Of a stretch of DNA of 64,000 nt, positions 37,780 through 47,547 are shown piece after piece. The notes under the pieces are model-generated. The model did not search any database. It saw nothing but the letters and a program-made list of their open reading frames with translations, and was not told where the DNA came from. Origin of the DNA: Achromobacter sp. MFA1 R4 (lineage in GTDB: Bacteria; Pseudomonadota; Gammaproteobacteria; Burkholderiales; Burkholderiaceae_B); assembly GCF_900156745.1 (NCBI RefSeq), contig NZ_LT707065.1, positions 4,898,001 to 4,962,000 of the forward strand. The letters run 5' to 3'. The first letter of the stretch is position 1, and each line of letters opens with the position of its first letter. The translations under genes and the position numbers were made by a program.

Positions 37780-40700
37780 GGGGCGGGGCCTTCGGCGCCG
37801 GGCGCGGGCGTGGCCTGGGCGCGCCGCTGGCCCAGGCGGTGGAAGAAGAGGTAGACGGCGGGCGTGGTGAACAGCGTCAGGACCTGGCTGACCAGCAGGC
37901 CGCCGACCATGACCCAGCCCAGCGGCTGGCGCAGTTCGGCGCCGGAACCCGTCGCCAGCATCAGCGGCAGCGCGCCGAACAGGGCGGCCAGCGTCGTCAT
38001 CAGGATGGGCCGCAGCCGCAGCAGCGCGGCCTCGCGGATCGCGTCCTGGGGCGCGAGCCCGCGCGTGCGCTCGGCCTCCAGCGCAAAGTCCACCATCATG
38101 ATGCCGTTCTTCTTGACCAGTCCGATCAGGAGGATGATGCCGATGACGGCGATCAGGTCCAGCGGCCGGCCCGTGATCAGCAGGGCCAGCAGCGCGCCCA
38201 CGGTGGCCGAGGGCAGGGTGGACAGGATGGTGACCGGATGGATCGCGCTTTCATACAGCATGCCCAACACCAGGTACATGGTCACCACCGCCGCCAGCAT
38301 CAGCCACAGCGTGTTGGACAGCGAGGCCTGGAAGGCGGACGCCGCGCCCTGCAGGTGCAGCTCCACGCTTTCGGGCATGCCGATCTCTTGCCGGGCCGCC
38401 TCGATGGCGGCGATGGCCTGGCCCAGCGAGCCGCCGGGCGGCAGGTTGAACGACAGGTTCACTGCCGGGAACTGGGACAGGTGATTGACCGCCAGCGGCG
38501 CGGCGCGCTCGCTCACGGTGGCCAGGGCGGACAGCGGAATAGCCTGCCCGTTTTCCGTCTGCAGATGGATGCGTTCCAGCGCTTCGGGGCTGGTCGCCAT
38601 CGACCGGTCCACTTCCAGCACCACGCGGTACTGGTTGGATTGGGTGAACAGCGTGGCGACCTGGCGCTGGCCGAAGGCGTTGTAGAGCGCCTGCGCCACG
38701 TCGTCCATCGTGACGCCCAGGCGCGCGGCGGCGTCGCGCGAGACCTCCAGATACGCCTGGCGCCCGCCGCCCTGCAGGTCGGACGACACATCGGCCAGCT
38801 CGGGCGCCTGGGCCAGCCGCTGCATCAGCGCGGCGGTCCAGCGCGACAGCAGCGCGCCGTCGGGCGAGGTCAGGCTGAACTGGTATTGGCCGCGGCTGAC
38901 GCGGTCTTCGATGTTGAGCTCCTGCACGGGTTGCAGGTATAGCGAAATGCCCTGGACCTCGCGGGCGCGCGCGTCCAGCCGCGCCATGATGTCGGCCAGC
39001 GGCGCGCTGCGTTCGTGCCAGGGCTTGAGGTTGATCAGCAGCCGCCCCGTGTTCAGCGTCGCGTTCATGCCGTCGATGCCGATGAAGGACGACAGGGTGG
39101 CGACGTCCGGATCAGCCAGCAGGCGCTGCGCCACCGCCTGCTGGCGGCGCGACATGGCGTCGAACGACGTGCTTTGCGCCGACTGGGTCACGCCCTGCAG
39201 CACGCCGCCGTCCTGCACCGGGAAGAAACCCTTGGGCACCGCCAGGTACAGCAGGCCGGTGAGCGCCACGGTTGCCAGCATCGCCAGCAGGGTCAGCCGC
39301 TGGTGGCGCAGCGTCACGTCCAGCCATCCGGCATAGCGCGCCTGCAGGCGGTCCAGCAGCCCGGGCCGCGCGGGGGCGTGCGCGGGCAGCAGGCGCGCGC
39401 ACATCATGGGCGTCAGGGTCAGCGACACCGCCAGCGAGATCAGGATGGCGACGGCCAGGGTAATGGCGAACTCGCGGAACAGCCGGCCCACCACGTCTTC
39501 CATGAAGAGCAGCGGAATCAGCACCGCGATGAGCGACAGGGTCAGCGACACCAGCGTGAAGCCGATCTGCCCCGCGCCCTTGAGCGCGGCGGCCATGGGG
39601 CTGTGGCCCTGCTCGCGGTAGCGCGCGATGTTCTCCAGCATGACGATGGCGTCGTCCACGACGAAGCCCGCGCCGATCGTCAGCGCCATCAGCGTGAGGT
39701 TGTTGGTGGAAAAGCCGGCCAGGTACATGAAGCCGAAGGTGCCGATCAGGGAGAGCGGCACGGCCAGGCTGGGGATCAGGGTGGCGGGCAGGTTGCGCAG
39801 GAACAGGAACGTCACCAGCACCACCAGGCCCACGGCGAAGGCCAGCTCCCACTGCACGCCGCGCACCGACGCGCGGATGCTGTCGGTGCGGTCGGTCAGG
39901 ATGCGAACCTGCACGGCCGCGGGCAGGCTGGCGGTCAGTTGCGGCAGCAGCGCCTTGACCTGGTCGGCCACGGCGATCACGTTGGCGCCGGGCTGGCGCT
40001 GGATGTTCACCAGCACGGCGGGCTGGCTGTCGACCCAGGCGGCCAGGTAGCGGTCCTCGGCCCCGTCCTCGACCGTGGCGATCTGGCCCAGGCGAACCGG
40101 TGCGCCGTTCTTCCAGGCGACGATCAGCTCGCGGTATTCCTCGGCGCTCTGGAGCTGGTCGTTGGCGTCCATGATGACGGACCGCACCGGACCGTCGAAG
40201 CTGCCCTTGGGCTGGTTGGAATTGGCCTTGGTGATGGCCTCCTGCACGTCTGACAATTGCAGCCCGCGCGCGGCCAGCGCCATCGGATTGACCTGCACGC
40301 GCACGGCTGGGCGCTGTCCACCGGCCAGGCTGACCATGCCCACGCCCGAGAGCTGCGACAGCCGCTGGGTCATGCGCGTGTCGACCAGATCGTAGACCTT
40401 GGGCAGGGGCAGGGAATCGGACGTGACCGCCAGCGTCAGGATCGGCACGTCCGCGGGGTTGACCTTGCGGTAGACGGGCGGCGTGGGCAGGTCGTTCGGC
40501 AGCAGCGAATCGCTGGCGCTGATGGCCGCCTGCACCTCCTGTTCCGCCACGCCCAGCGGCACGTCCAGGGCGAATTGCAGCGTGATGACCGAGATGCCGC
40601 TGCCGCTGGTGGACGACATCTGCTTGAGGCCCGGGATCTGCCCGAAGCGGCGCTCCAGCGGCGCGGTCACCGCGCGCGCCGTCACGTTGGGACTGGCGCC

Positions 40701-40856
40701 CGGATACGGCGTGGTCACCTGGATGATGGGGTAGTCGACCTGCGGCAGCGCGGCAACGGGCAGCATGCGCAGGGCCAACAGGCCCGACAGCAGCAGGGCG
40801 ATCATCAGGAAGGACGTGGCGACCGGGCGCAGGATGAAGGGGCGCGACAGGCTCAT
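37776..40856 (-). CDS. mdtB: RND multidrug efflux permease, MdtB/MuxB type
   Basis: A 1026-residue RND pump subunit with 12 membrane segments. The fourth-segment Asp pair is in [18 protein letters not shown]. The N-terminus [20 protein letters not shown] is typical. It lies between mdtA and mdtC, with 15 bases from mdtA and a four-base overlap with mdtC. It should pair with MdtC in a heterotrimer supplied by MdtA. The C-terminal cytoplasmic tail ends APGAEGPAP. Confidence 0.93.
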   Translation of the reverse strand: MSLSRPFILRPVATSFLMIALLLSGLLALRMLPVAALPQVDYPIIQVTTPYPGASPNVTARAVTAPLERRFGQIPGLKQMSSTSGSGISVITLQFALDVPLGVAEQEVQAAISASDSLLPNDLPTPPVYRKVNPADVPILTLAVTSDSLPLPKVYDLVDTRMTQRLSQLSGVGMVSLAGGQRPAVRVQVNPMALAARGLQLSDVQEAITKANSNQPKGSFDGPVRSVIMDANDQLQSAEEYRELIVAWKNGAPVRLGQIATVEDGAEDRYLAAWVDSQPAVLVNIQRQPGANVIAVADQVKALLPQLTASLPAAVQVRILTDRTDSIRASVRGVQWELAFAVGLVVLVTFLFLRNLPATLIPSLAVPLSLIGTFGFMYLAGFSTNNLTLMALTIGAGFVVDDAIVMLENIARYREQGHSPMAAALKGAGQIGFTLVSLTLSLIAVLIPLLFMEDVVGRLFREFAITLAVAILISLAVSLTLTPMMCARLLPAHAPARPGLLDRLQARYAGWLDVTLRHQRLTLLAMLATVALTGLLYLAVPKGFFPVQDGGVLQGVTQSAQSTSFDAMSRRQQAVAQRLLADPDVATLSSFIGIDGMNATLNTGRLLINLKPWHERSAPLADIMARLDARAREVQGISLYLQPVQELNIEDRVSRGQYQFSLTSPDGALLSRWTAALMQRLAQAPELADVSSDLQGGGRQAYLEVSRDAAARLGVTMDDVAQALYNAFGQRQVATLFTQSNQYRVVLEVDRSMATSPEALERIHLQTENGQAIPLSALATVSERAAPLAVNHLSQFPAVNLSFNLPPGGSLGQAIAAIEAARQEIGMPESVELHLQGAASAFQASLSNTLWLMLAAVVTMYLVLGMLYESAIHPVTILSTLPSATVGALLALLITGRPLDLIAVIGIILLIGLVKKNGIMMVDFALEAERTRGLAPQDAIREAALLRLRPILMTTLAALFGALPLMLATGSGAELRQPLGWVMVGGLLVSQVLTLFTTPAVYLFFHRLGQRRAQATPAPGAEGPAP

Positions 40857-40871
40857 TCGGGATTCCTTTTG

Positions 40872-42056
40872 CTAGCCTTGCGGGTCGATGCGCTGGTCGA
40901 CGACCTGCACGGCGCGGCCATCGTGCAGGCGGTCCACGCCTTCGACCACGACGCGCTCGTCCTGGGCCAGGCCCGCCAGCACGACGATGCGGCCGGCGTT
41001 GGCCGGGCCCAGTTCCAGCACCCGGCGCGTCGCCCGGGCATCGTCGCCGATGACGAACACGAATGCGCCCTCGGAACCGTACTGCACCGCGGCGCTCGGG
41101 ATGGTCACCACGTTGTCCCGCTGCACCACGGCCAGCCGGATGTTCACAAACTGGTTGGGAAACAGCGATTCGTCGGCATTGTCGAAGCGGGCGCGCAGCC
41201 GCACCGTGCCGCTGGCGGCCTGGATGCGGTTGTCCAGCGCCTCCAGCGTGCCTTCGGCAAGGATCCGGCGGTCATCGGCGTCCCAGGCCTGCACGCGCAG
41301 CACCGGGTTGTCGGCCTGGGCCTGCCGCAGGATGTGCAGGCGGGTCTCCGAAATGCTGAAGAGCGCCGAGATGGGCGCCATCTGCACCAGGGTGGTCAAG
41401 CCGTCGGCGTCGGCCGCGCGCACCTGGTTGCCCGCGTCGACGCGCCGCAGCCCGACGCGGCCGGCGTGCGGCGCGACGATGCGGGTCAGGTCCAGCAGGC
41501 GCCGGGCATCGGCGACCTGCGCCTGGTGCTTCTGGCGCTGCGCGGCATAGGCGCGCACCTGGGCTTCGGCGGCATCGAGCTGCTGGCCCGCCACGGCCTC
41601 CTGGCGCGCCAGCTTGCGGTAACGCCGCAGGTCCGCTTCGGCGTTGTCCAGCAGCGCCTGCGTCTGGGCCAGTTCGCCTTCGGCCGACGCCAGCGCGGCC
41701 AGGTACGGGCGCGGATCGATCTCCGCCAGCAGCTGGCCCTGGGCCACGGCCTGGCCTTCGGTATAGTGCAGCCGGATCAGTTCGCCGTCGACCTGGCTGC
41801 GCACGGTCACCTGCGCCAGCGGGGTGATGGTGCCCAGTGCGTGCAGGTCGCGCTGCAGCGGGCCGATGCGCGCGGCGGCGACGCTGACCGCGACGGGCAG
41901 TTTTCCGTAGTTGGGCAACGGCGGAGCAGCAGAGCCCTTGTCGCCCGCGAGCCAGGCCGCCGCTCCGATCAGCAGGGCCAGCAACAGGGCGGCGGCGATC
42001 AGGATCAGGCGGGGGCGTGTCGGGGAGGGGCCCGCAAGGGAGCGCAGGGACATCAA
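40872..42056 (-). CDS. mdtA: RND membrane fusion protein, MdtA type
   Basis: A 394-residue periplasmic adaptor with an N-terminal anchor (RLILIAAALLLALLIGAAAW), half-lipoyl motifs LGTITPLAQVTVRSQVDGEL and TRIVAPHAGRVGLRRVDAGN, a coiled-coil hairpin between them, and a membrane-proximal domain at the end. It heads the mdtABC operon. A Fur-box-like sequence lies 47 bases upstream of the start codon. A second ATG, one codon later, is equally possible. Confidence 0.92.
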   Translation of the reverse strand: MMSLRSLAGPSPTRPRLILIAAALLLALLIGAAAWLAGDKGSAAPPLPNYGKLPVAVSVAAARIGPLQRDLHALGTITPLAQVTVRSQVDGELIRLHYTEGQAVAQGQLLAEIDPRPYLAALASAEGELAQTQALLDNAEADLRRYRKLARQEAVAGQQLDAAEAQVRAYAAQRQKHQAQVADARRLLDLTRIVAPHAGRVGLRRVDAGNQVRAADADGLTTLVQMAPISALFSISETRLHILRQAQADNPVLRVQAWDADDRRILAEGTLEALDNRIQAASGTVRLRARFDNADESLFPNQFVNIRLAVVQRDNVVTIPSAAVQYGSEGAFVFVIGDDARATRRVLELGPANAGRIVVLAGLAQDERVVVEGVDRLHDGRAVQVVDQRIDPQG

Positions 42057-42102
42057 GGCTGCCAGGCAAGGGGGTAGCGGACAGGCGAGATTCTATATTA
42101 AT

Positions 42103-42121
42103 AATAATGATTAGCGTTATT
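42103..42121. promoter_or_regulatory. Fur-box-like site upstream of mdtABC
   Basis: AATAATGATTAGCGTTATT agrees with the 19-base Fur consensus GATAATGATAATCATTATC at 14 positions. It lies in an AT-rich patch between mdtA and the divergent coiled-coil gene. If real, the pump would respond to iron. Confidence 0.5.
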
Positions 42122-42227
42122 AAGGCCGACGATCAAGCAGGGTTTGCGCGTATCGCGCCGGCCTTGGGCGCCGGTATCGTTTAGAGTGGCGGCTGTTTTC
42201 AATACCGAGTTTGCAAGGAGTGGGTCC

Positions 42228-43184
42228 ATGGGCGAAAAATCCCTCGAAAGTCCGCGTGAGTTATGCGAGCGCCTGCAGGAAAGGCTGGCGGCCGAGCGCG
42301 CCCGGCTGGCGCAGTGGCAGCAGGTCGAATCGGAATACCAGCGCAAGTACACGCAGGCGCTGCGTCCGCTGGAAGAAAAGCTCAACCAACTGCGCTACAA
42401 GCTGGTGCTGTGTTTTGATCACGCGTACAAGGAAATGGGCCTGTCCAAGTCCGAACGCCAGTTCGTGTCCGAACTGGTCACGGAATTCGCGGAAGAGCTG
42501 CTGGTGCTGTCTGCCAAGACCGAGCTGCCCGCCGGCTGCGACACGGCGCGGCTCAGGACGCTCTACAAGAAGCATGGCGGCGTCGACTACGATGCGCATC
42601 TGGGCGGACTGGTGGAAAGCGCGCGCGACGAGCTGGCCGACGCGCTGGACCTGGACGACGCCGACCTGGACACGCTGTCGCCCATGCAGCTGCTTCAGGT
42701 CATCCAGGATCAATACGACGACGAGGACGCAGAAGAATTGCTGGAGTACGCCCGCGCCGTGAAGCTGCCGTCCGTGCCGAACGCCGCGGCCTGGCAGGCG
42801 TTGCAGCAGGCCGAACACGATCGGCTGGCCCAGGCCGCGCAGGACCCCGCGTTGCAGGTCGCCGTGCAGCCTGCCGGCGACATTCCCGACAGCGGGCTGC
42901 AGGAGGCCAACACGGTGCTCGCCGCCCAGCTCGCCGAGGTCCTCAGCCAGGTCGAGTTCGCCGAGGAAGGCTTCAAGCTGCGCTATGAACTGGACCCGTT
43001 CGCGTCCTTCGACCCGGACACGGTGCTGGAAGAGCTGGATGCCGACATCAAGGATGTCCAGGAATACATCCAGGAACTGGAGCACGAGGTCATGCAGTTC
43101 TCGGACGAGTCGCTGCTCAAGGCCTGGGTGAAGGCGATGCGGCGCGAAGTCGCCGCGATGGAACGCCGCGAAGGGCGGCGTTGA
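42228..43184 (+). CDS. Uncharacterised acidic coiled-coil protein
   Basis: 318 residues, strongly charged and mostly helical, with no membrane segment. Residues 12-65 look like a coiled coil (ERLQERLAAERARLAQWQQV, then PLEEKLNQLRYKLVL). A conserved-looking centre follows (FDHAYKEMGLSKSERQFVSE near residues 66-85). Then come acidic runs DLDDADLDTLSP and QDQYDDEDAEELLEYA and a final helix (DADIKDVQEYIQELEHEV). AAGGAG precedes ATG 42228. Similar proteins are sometimes labelled DnaJ-like, but I see no J-domain HPD motif. Function unknown. Confidence 0.75.
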   Translation: MGEKSLESPRELCERLQERLAAERARLAQWQQVESEYQRKYTQALRPLEEKLNQLRYKLVLCFDHAYKEMGLSKSERQFVSELVTEFAEELLVLSAKTELPAGCDTARLRTLYKKHGGVDYDAHLGGLVESARDELADALDLDDADLDTLSPMQLLQVIQDQYDDEDAEELLEYARAVKLPSVPNAAAWQALQQAEHDRLAQAAQDPALQVAVQPAGDIPDSGLQEANTVLAAQLAEVLSQVEFAEEGFKLRYELDPFASFDPDTVLEELDADIKDVQEYIQELEHEVMQFSDESLLKAWVKAMRREVAAMERREGRR

Positions 43185-43196
43185 CGGGGCCTGCCG

Positions 43197-44453
43197 TCAA
43201 TCGGCGCCCTTGGGCCGCGACACCGGCATCACCCGCATGACCGGGGCCGCCGGTTTGGCGGCCGCATCCGCGCGCGGCCGGATCATCATCGGGAAGAACC
43301 GCCACAGGTACAGGCCCAGCGCCAGCGCCCAGGCGGTCGCCGACGCATGCAGCAGGCCCAGCGTGGCGGCCGTGGGCAGCAGGGCCGCCAGCCGCAATAG
43401 CGCCGCCAGGATCATCAGCGCGTAGCTCACGACCATGCTGCGGTCCGTCTGCAGCGGCCGCCCCAGATGGCCCAGGGCCGTGCGCGTCACCATCCCCAGG
43501 ATCAGCACCGAGAATCCCGCCACGCCGATGACGTGGGCCGGCCACGCCTGCCGCACAACAAATCCGCCCAGTTGCGCGGCGCCCACCAGCAAGCCGATGC
43601 CCAGGCCGAGGTAGCCGGCATAGAGGATCCACAGCAACGGCACGCGGCGCACGGCCCACGGCTTCCATGACACCCACTGGACCAGCGCGACCGCGCCGCT
43701 TGCCGCCAGCGCCAGCGCGGCGGCCTGCTGCGCGCCCGCCAGCAGGCAGGCGATGGCGACGATGCCGGCGCCCAATTGCCAATGACCGCTGCGGGTGTGC
43801 GGGGGAATGTCCAGCCCGGCGACGGCGCGTTTGGCGAAAAAGGGCATGACGCGGCGCGCGATCAGCAGGGTCAGCACGGCCATGGACAGCAGGCCGGCGT
43901 TGAAGTAGCGCATCAGCGTCAGGTAGTCGCCCTGGACCGTGGCCCACAGATAAAGCCCATTGGTCGCGCCCAGCGCCAGCAGCAGGAAGGGCACGCCGTA
44001 GTTGCGCTGATTGCGCGTGACGGCCACCGCGCGTCCGAGCGCGCCGGCCGCCCACGCGAAGAACAGCACATCGGCCGCCGCGGCGACCAGGAAGGCGGGC
44101 CGTCCGGGCACGAGGTAGCCCACGCGCGCCACGATCCACAGTGCACACAGTACGGCCAGCGGATTGCCGCGCAGCGGGTTCCTGCCGGTCCAGTTGGCCC
44201 CCGCCGTCAGCAGAAAGCCCACGGCAATCGTCGCCACAAAGCCCCACAGCATTTCGTGCGCGTGCCAGAACATGCCGTTCAGCACGCCCGTCAGGCGCGC
44301 GGGCGCATGCACCCACAGCAGCACGGAAATCAGCGCCCAGCAACACCCGGCCAGGTAGAGCGGGCGAAACCCCATCTCGGTGAAGGCGGCCCAGGAGGGC
44401 GGCGGGCGGCGCGCGGGCCGTGCGGGTTCTTCGATGGAGAGCAGCGTTGTCAT
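43197..44453 (-). CDS. nnrS: NnrS family nitric-oxide-responsive membrane protein
   Basis: A 418-residue inner-membrane heme- and copper-containing protein family linked to nitric oxide tolerance. About 12 hydrophobic segments are visible, with the family start FTEMGFRPLYLAGCCWALIS near residue 25, FWHAHEMLWGFVATIAVGFL near residue 64 and a late GHLGRPLQTDRSM loop. It is divergent from the nar cluster, with an NsrR-type palindrome 40 bases upstream of its start codon. It probably limits damage from NO made during nitrate and nitrite reduction. Confidence 0.92.
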   Translation of the reverse strand: MTTLLSIEEPARPARRPPPSWAAFTEMGFRPLYLAGCCWALISVLLWVHAPARLTGVLNGMFWHAHEMLWGFVATIAVGFLLTAGANWTGRNPLRGNPLAVLCALWIVARVGYLVPGRPAFLVAAAADVLFFAWAAGALGRAVAVTRNQRNYGVPFLLLALGATNGLYLWATVQGDYLTLMRYFNAGLLSMAVLTLLIARRVMPFFAKRAVAGLDIPPHTRSGHWQLGAGIVAIACLLAGAQQAAALALAASGAVALVQWVSWKPWAVRRVPLLWILYAGYLGLGIGLLVGAAQLGGFVVRQAWPAHVIGVAGFSVLILGMVTRTALGHLGRPLQTDRSMVVSYALMILAALLRLAALLPTAATLGLLHASATAWALALGLYLWRFFPMMIRPRADAAAKPAAPVMRVMPVSRPKGAD

Positions 44454-44493
44454 GGTCTGGCCCTTGCGCCATGCCGGCGCGGGGTTGCGGTTT

Positions 44494-44520
44494 TTAACGT
44501 GTATTTGAAATACATATTAA
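44494..44520. promoter_or_regulatory. NsrR-type NO-responsive operator upstream of nnrS
   Basis: A 27-base dyad centred at 44507: left arm TTAACGTGTATTT and right arm AAATACATATTAA, with 11 of 13 base pairs symmetrical around a single G. The ATGTATTT-N-AAATAC core is that of NsrR sites. It lies just upstream of nnrS, on the side facing the narK1 promoter. Confidence 0.72.
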
Positions 44521-44551
44521 CTCCGCGGGCCGGCCGCCGTGTCGGCCGGAA

Positions 44552-44565
44552 TTGATCCAGCGCAA
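44552..44565. promoter_or_regulatory. FNR-like box upstream of narK1
   Basis: TTGATCCAGCGCAA has a perfect left half and a 3-of-5 right half of the FNR consensus, 8 of 10 overall. It is 130 bases before the narK1 start codon, allowing a start site near 44600 with a long leader. I did not find clear NarL heptamers. Confidence 0.45.
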
Positions 44566-44694
44566 GCCTGGCCGGATCGCCCGCATGACTAGGCACATCG
44601 GAAATGCCCCTTTGGCCGGCTGGGGAATGGTGAGCCGAAGGCGGCCTCCTTAGGCTAGCCACATAGGAATTCGTCAGCAAAAGCGAGACTAACC

Positions 44695-45954
44695 ATGGCA
44701 GCACATCAATCCTCGGCCGGCGCGCCGATGCGGGTCCTGATATCCAGTACGTTTGCCTTCACCATCTGCTTTGCGGTGTGGATGATCTTCGCCGTGCTGG
44801 GCATTCCCATCAAGAATCAGCTCGGCCTGTCCGAAACGCAATTCGGCCTGCTGGCCGCCATGCCGGTCCTGACCGGCTCTCTCGTCCGGGTGCCCCTGGG
44901 CATCTGGACCGACCGCTACGGCGGCCGTCCCGTTTTCTTTGTGCTGATGCTGCTGGCGGTGGCGCCGATCTGGCTGCTGTCCTACGCCACCGAGTACTGG
45001 CACTTCCTGGTGCTGGCGCTCTTTGTCGGCCTGACCGGCGGTTCGTTCTCGGTGGGCACGCCCTACGTGGCCCGCTGGTTTCCGCGCAACAAGCAGGGCC
45101 TGGCGATGGGCGTCTTCGGCGCGGGCAATTCCGGCTCGGCCATCACCAAGTTCGTGGCGCCCGCGCTGATCGCGTCCGCGGGCGGCGCCTGGGTCATCGT
45201 GCCCCAGGTGTACGCCGTGGCGCTGCTGGTCACCGCGATCCTCTTCTGGCTGTTTTCGTCGTCCGATCCCTCGCACCGCGTGGCGGGCGGCGCGTCGCTG
45301 TCGGCGCAGTTCGCCATGCTCAAGGACCCGCGCGTCTGGCGCTATTGCCAGTACTACTCGGTGGTGTTCGGCGGCTACGTGGCGCTGGCGCTCTGGATGA
45401 CCAAGTACTACATCGGCGAGTACGGCTTCGACATGAAGCTGGCCGCGCTGCTGGCCGCGTGTTTCTCGCTGCCCGGCGGCGTGCTGCGCGCCTTGGGCGG
45501 CTGGATCTCCGACCGCTACGGCGCCTACAAGACCACGTGGTGGGTGATGTGGGTGTGCTGGGTCGCGTTCTTCATCCTGAGCTACCCGCAGACCGAGTTC
45601 ACCATCCTGACCGCCGGCGGCCCGCGCTCGTTCGGCATCGCCCTGGGCCCCGTCACGTTCACCATCCTGCTGTTCATCGTGGGCATCGCGATGGCCATCG
45701 GCAAGGCCTCGGTCTTCAAGTTCATCTCCGATGAGTTCAGCGGCAACATCGGCGCCGTGTCCGGCATCGTCGGCCTGGCCGGTGGCCTGGGCGGCTTCGT
45801 GCTCCCCATCATGTTCGGCGTGCTGCTGGACCTGACGGGCATCCGCTCCAGCGCGTTCATGCTGCTGTACGGCACCGTCTGCGTGTCGCTCGTCTTCATG
45901 CATTTCAGTTTCCGGCCCGAAAGCGCGGCCATCGCCCGGCAGCAAGCCGCCTGA
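44695..45954 (+). CDS. narK1: Nitrate/nitrite MFS transporter, NarK1 type
   Basis: A 419-residue, 12-segment permease of the nitrate/nitrite porter family. The early SSTFAFTICFAVWMIFAVLG segment, LGIWTDRYGGRPVF, the nitrate signature GAGNSGSAITKF near residue 140 and a second signature region GIVGLAGGLGGFVLP near residue 360 are visible. The short NarK1 branch is usually a proton-coupled nitrate importer. It is the first gene of the nar cluster, paired with narK2 28 bases downstream. Confidence 0.92.
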   Translation: MAAHQSSAGAPMRVLISSTFAFTICFAVWMIFAVLGIPIKNQLGLSETQFGLLAAMPVLTGSLVRVPLGIWTDRYGGRPVFFVLMLLAVAPIWLLSYATEYWHFLVLALFVGLTGGSFSVGTPYVARWFPRNKQGLAMGVFGAGNSGSAITKFVAPALIASAGGAWVIVPQVYAVALLVTAILFWLFSSSDPSHRVAGGASLSAQFAMLKDPRVWRYCQYYSVVFGGYVALALWMTKYYIGEYGFDMKLAALLAACFSLPGGVLRALGGWISDRYGAYKTTWWVMWVCWVAFFILSYPQTEFTILTAGGPRSFGIALGPVTFTILLFIVGIAMAIGKASVFKFISDEFSGNIGAVSGIVGLAGGLGGFVLPIMFGVLLDLTGIRSSAFMLLYGTVCVSLVFMHFSFRPESAAIARQQAA

Positions 45955-45981
45955 CCCACCCCCACCCCCTGAGAGAATCCC

Positions 45982-47367
45982 ATGTCCACTCATGTTCTTG
46001 CGCGCTGGGAGCCGGATAATCCCGGTTTCTGGAAACAGACCGGCGCGCGCGTCGCCAACCGCAATCTGTGGATCTCGATCCCGGCGCTGATGCTGGCGTT
46101 CAGCATCTGGATGCTGTGGAGCGTGGTCGTGGTCAACCTGGACCGCGCCGGCTTCATGCTGTCCAAGAACCAGCTTTTCTGGCTGACGGCGCTGCCCGCG
46201 CTGTCGGGCGCCACGCTGCGCATCTTCTATTCGTTCCTCGTGCCCGTCTTCGGCGGCCGCAGGTGGACGGCCATTTCGACCGCCTCGCTGCTGATTCCGG
46301 CGCTGGGCATGGGCTTTGCCCTGCGCGACCCGACCACCTCGTTTCCGACGCTGCTGATCCTGGCGCTGCTGTGCGGCCTGGGCGGCGGCAACTTCAGTTC
46401 CAGCATGGCCAACATCAGCTTCTTCTTTCCCAAGGAAAAGAAGGGCCTGGCCACCGGCCTGAACGCGGGGATCGGCAACCTGGGCGTGTCGCTGGTGCAG
46501 TTCGTGGTGCCGGTCGTGATTTCGGTGGGCGTCTTCGGCGTGGCCGGCGGCGACCCCCAGGTCATCACCGCCAACGGCGCGCAGCAGAACCTGTGGCTGC
46601 AGAACGCCGGCTTCATCTGGGTGCTGCCCATCGCGCTGGCGTCGATCGCGGCGTGGTTCGGCATGAACGACATCGCCGACGCGCGCGCCTCGTTCGCCGA
46701 CCAGGCCGTGATCTTCAAGCGCAAGCACAACTGGCTGATGTGCTGGCTGTACGTGGGCACCTTCGGGTCCTTCATCGGCTTCTCGGCGGGTTTTGCCATG
46801 CTGACCAAGACCCTGTTCCCTACGGTGAACCCGATGGCCTATGCGTTCCTGGGCCCGCTGGTGGGGTCCCTGACGCGCCCCGTGGGCGGCTGGATCTCGG
46901 ACAAGCTGGGCGGCGCGCGGGTCACGCTGTTCACCTTCGCCGGGATGATTGCCGCGGTGGCCGGCGTGATGATGTTCCTGCCGGCCGGCGGCCGGGCGGG
47001 CGACTTCAATGGCTTTCTGACGATGTTCATCGTGCTGTTCGCGCTGACCGGCGTGGGCAATGGCTCGACGTTCCGCATGATCCCCGTGATCTTCCTGCGT
47101 GAGCGCACGCAGGCCGCCCAGGGCAAGGGGCCGGCCGCGCAGAAGCAGGCCACGGCGGACGCCGCCAAGGAATCGGCGGCGGTGCTGGGCTTCTCGGGCG
47201 CCATCGGGGCGTACGGGGGCTTCTTCATCCCGCGCAGCTTCGGCACGTCGCTGGAAATGACGGGCAGCGTGCAGACCGCGCTGTACTGCTTCATCGCCTT
47301 CTACGCCACATGCATGGTCATCACCTGGTGGTACTACGCGCGCCGCAACGCGCCCGTGCCGTGCTGA
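45982..47367 (+). CDS. narK2: Nitrate/nitrite antiporter, NarK2 type
   Basis: A 461-residue NNP-family permease like E. coli NarK: the early NLWISIPALMLAFSIWMLWS segment, FFFPKEKKGLATGLNAGIGNLGVSLVQF near residues 148-175 (nitrate signature), and a second signature near GFSGAIGAYGGFFIPRSFG at residue 400. It exchanges external nitrate for internal nitrite. A loop before the second signature is rich in Gln, Ala and Lys (near residues 375-395). Its start is preceded by CCCTGAGAGAATCCC. Confidence 0.92.
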   Translation: MSTHVLARWEPDNPGFWKQTGARVANRNLWISIPALMLAFSIWMLWSVVVVNLDRAGFMLSKNQLFWLTALPALSGATLRIFYSFLVPVFGGRRWTAISTASLLIPALGMGFALRDPTTSFPTLLILALLCGLGGGNFSSSMANISFFFPKEKKGLATGLNAGIGNLGVSLVQFVVPVVISVGVFGVAGGDPQVITANGAQQNLWLQNAGFIWVLPIALASIAAWFGMNDIADARASFADQAVIFKRKHNWLMCWLYVGTFGSFIGFSAGFAMLTKTLFPTVNPMAYAFLGPLVGSLTRPVGGWISDKLGGARVTLFTFAGMIAAVAGVMMFLPAGGRAGDFNGFLTMFIVLFALTGVGNGSTFRMIPVIFLRERTQAAQGKGPAAQKQATADAAKESAAVLGFSGAIGAYGGFFIPRSFGTSLEMTGSVQTALYCFIAFYATCMVITWWYYARRNAPVPC

Positions 47368-47547
47368 CGGCCGGATGGGGACCGGGACCGGGACCGGCTA
47401 GTCCGGCCCGCCCGGGTGTCTAGTCACTCTGCCGACCCCTGGTTGTGCCACCGGCGAATGGTCCGGCGCACGCCCCAGCCCTAAAGTGGTTTCAACAGCA
47501 TCGATCGCAGTACGCGCCGGGAAGCCCGGCGTTCTTGGAGAAACACA

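Noticed and set aside
44689-46728. A 679-codon reverse frame opposite narK1 and narK2
   Set aside because: Both nar transporters are clear; the frame is Gln-, His- and Arg-rich with no known motif.
47368-47547. A separate FNR site in front of narG
   Set aside because: The 180-base gap contains a short GGGACC repeat and GC-rich dyads but no good TTGAT-N4-ATCAA match.
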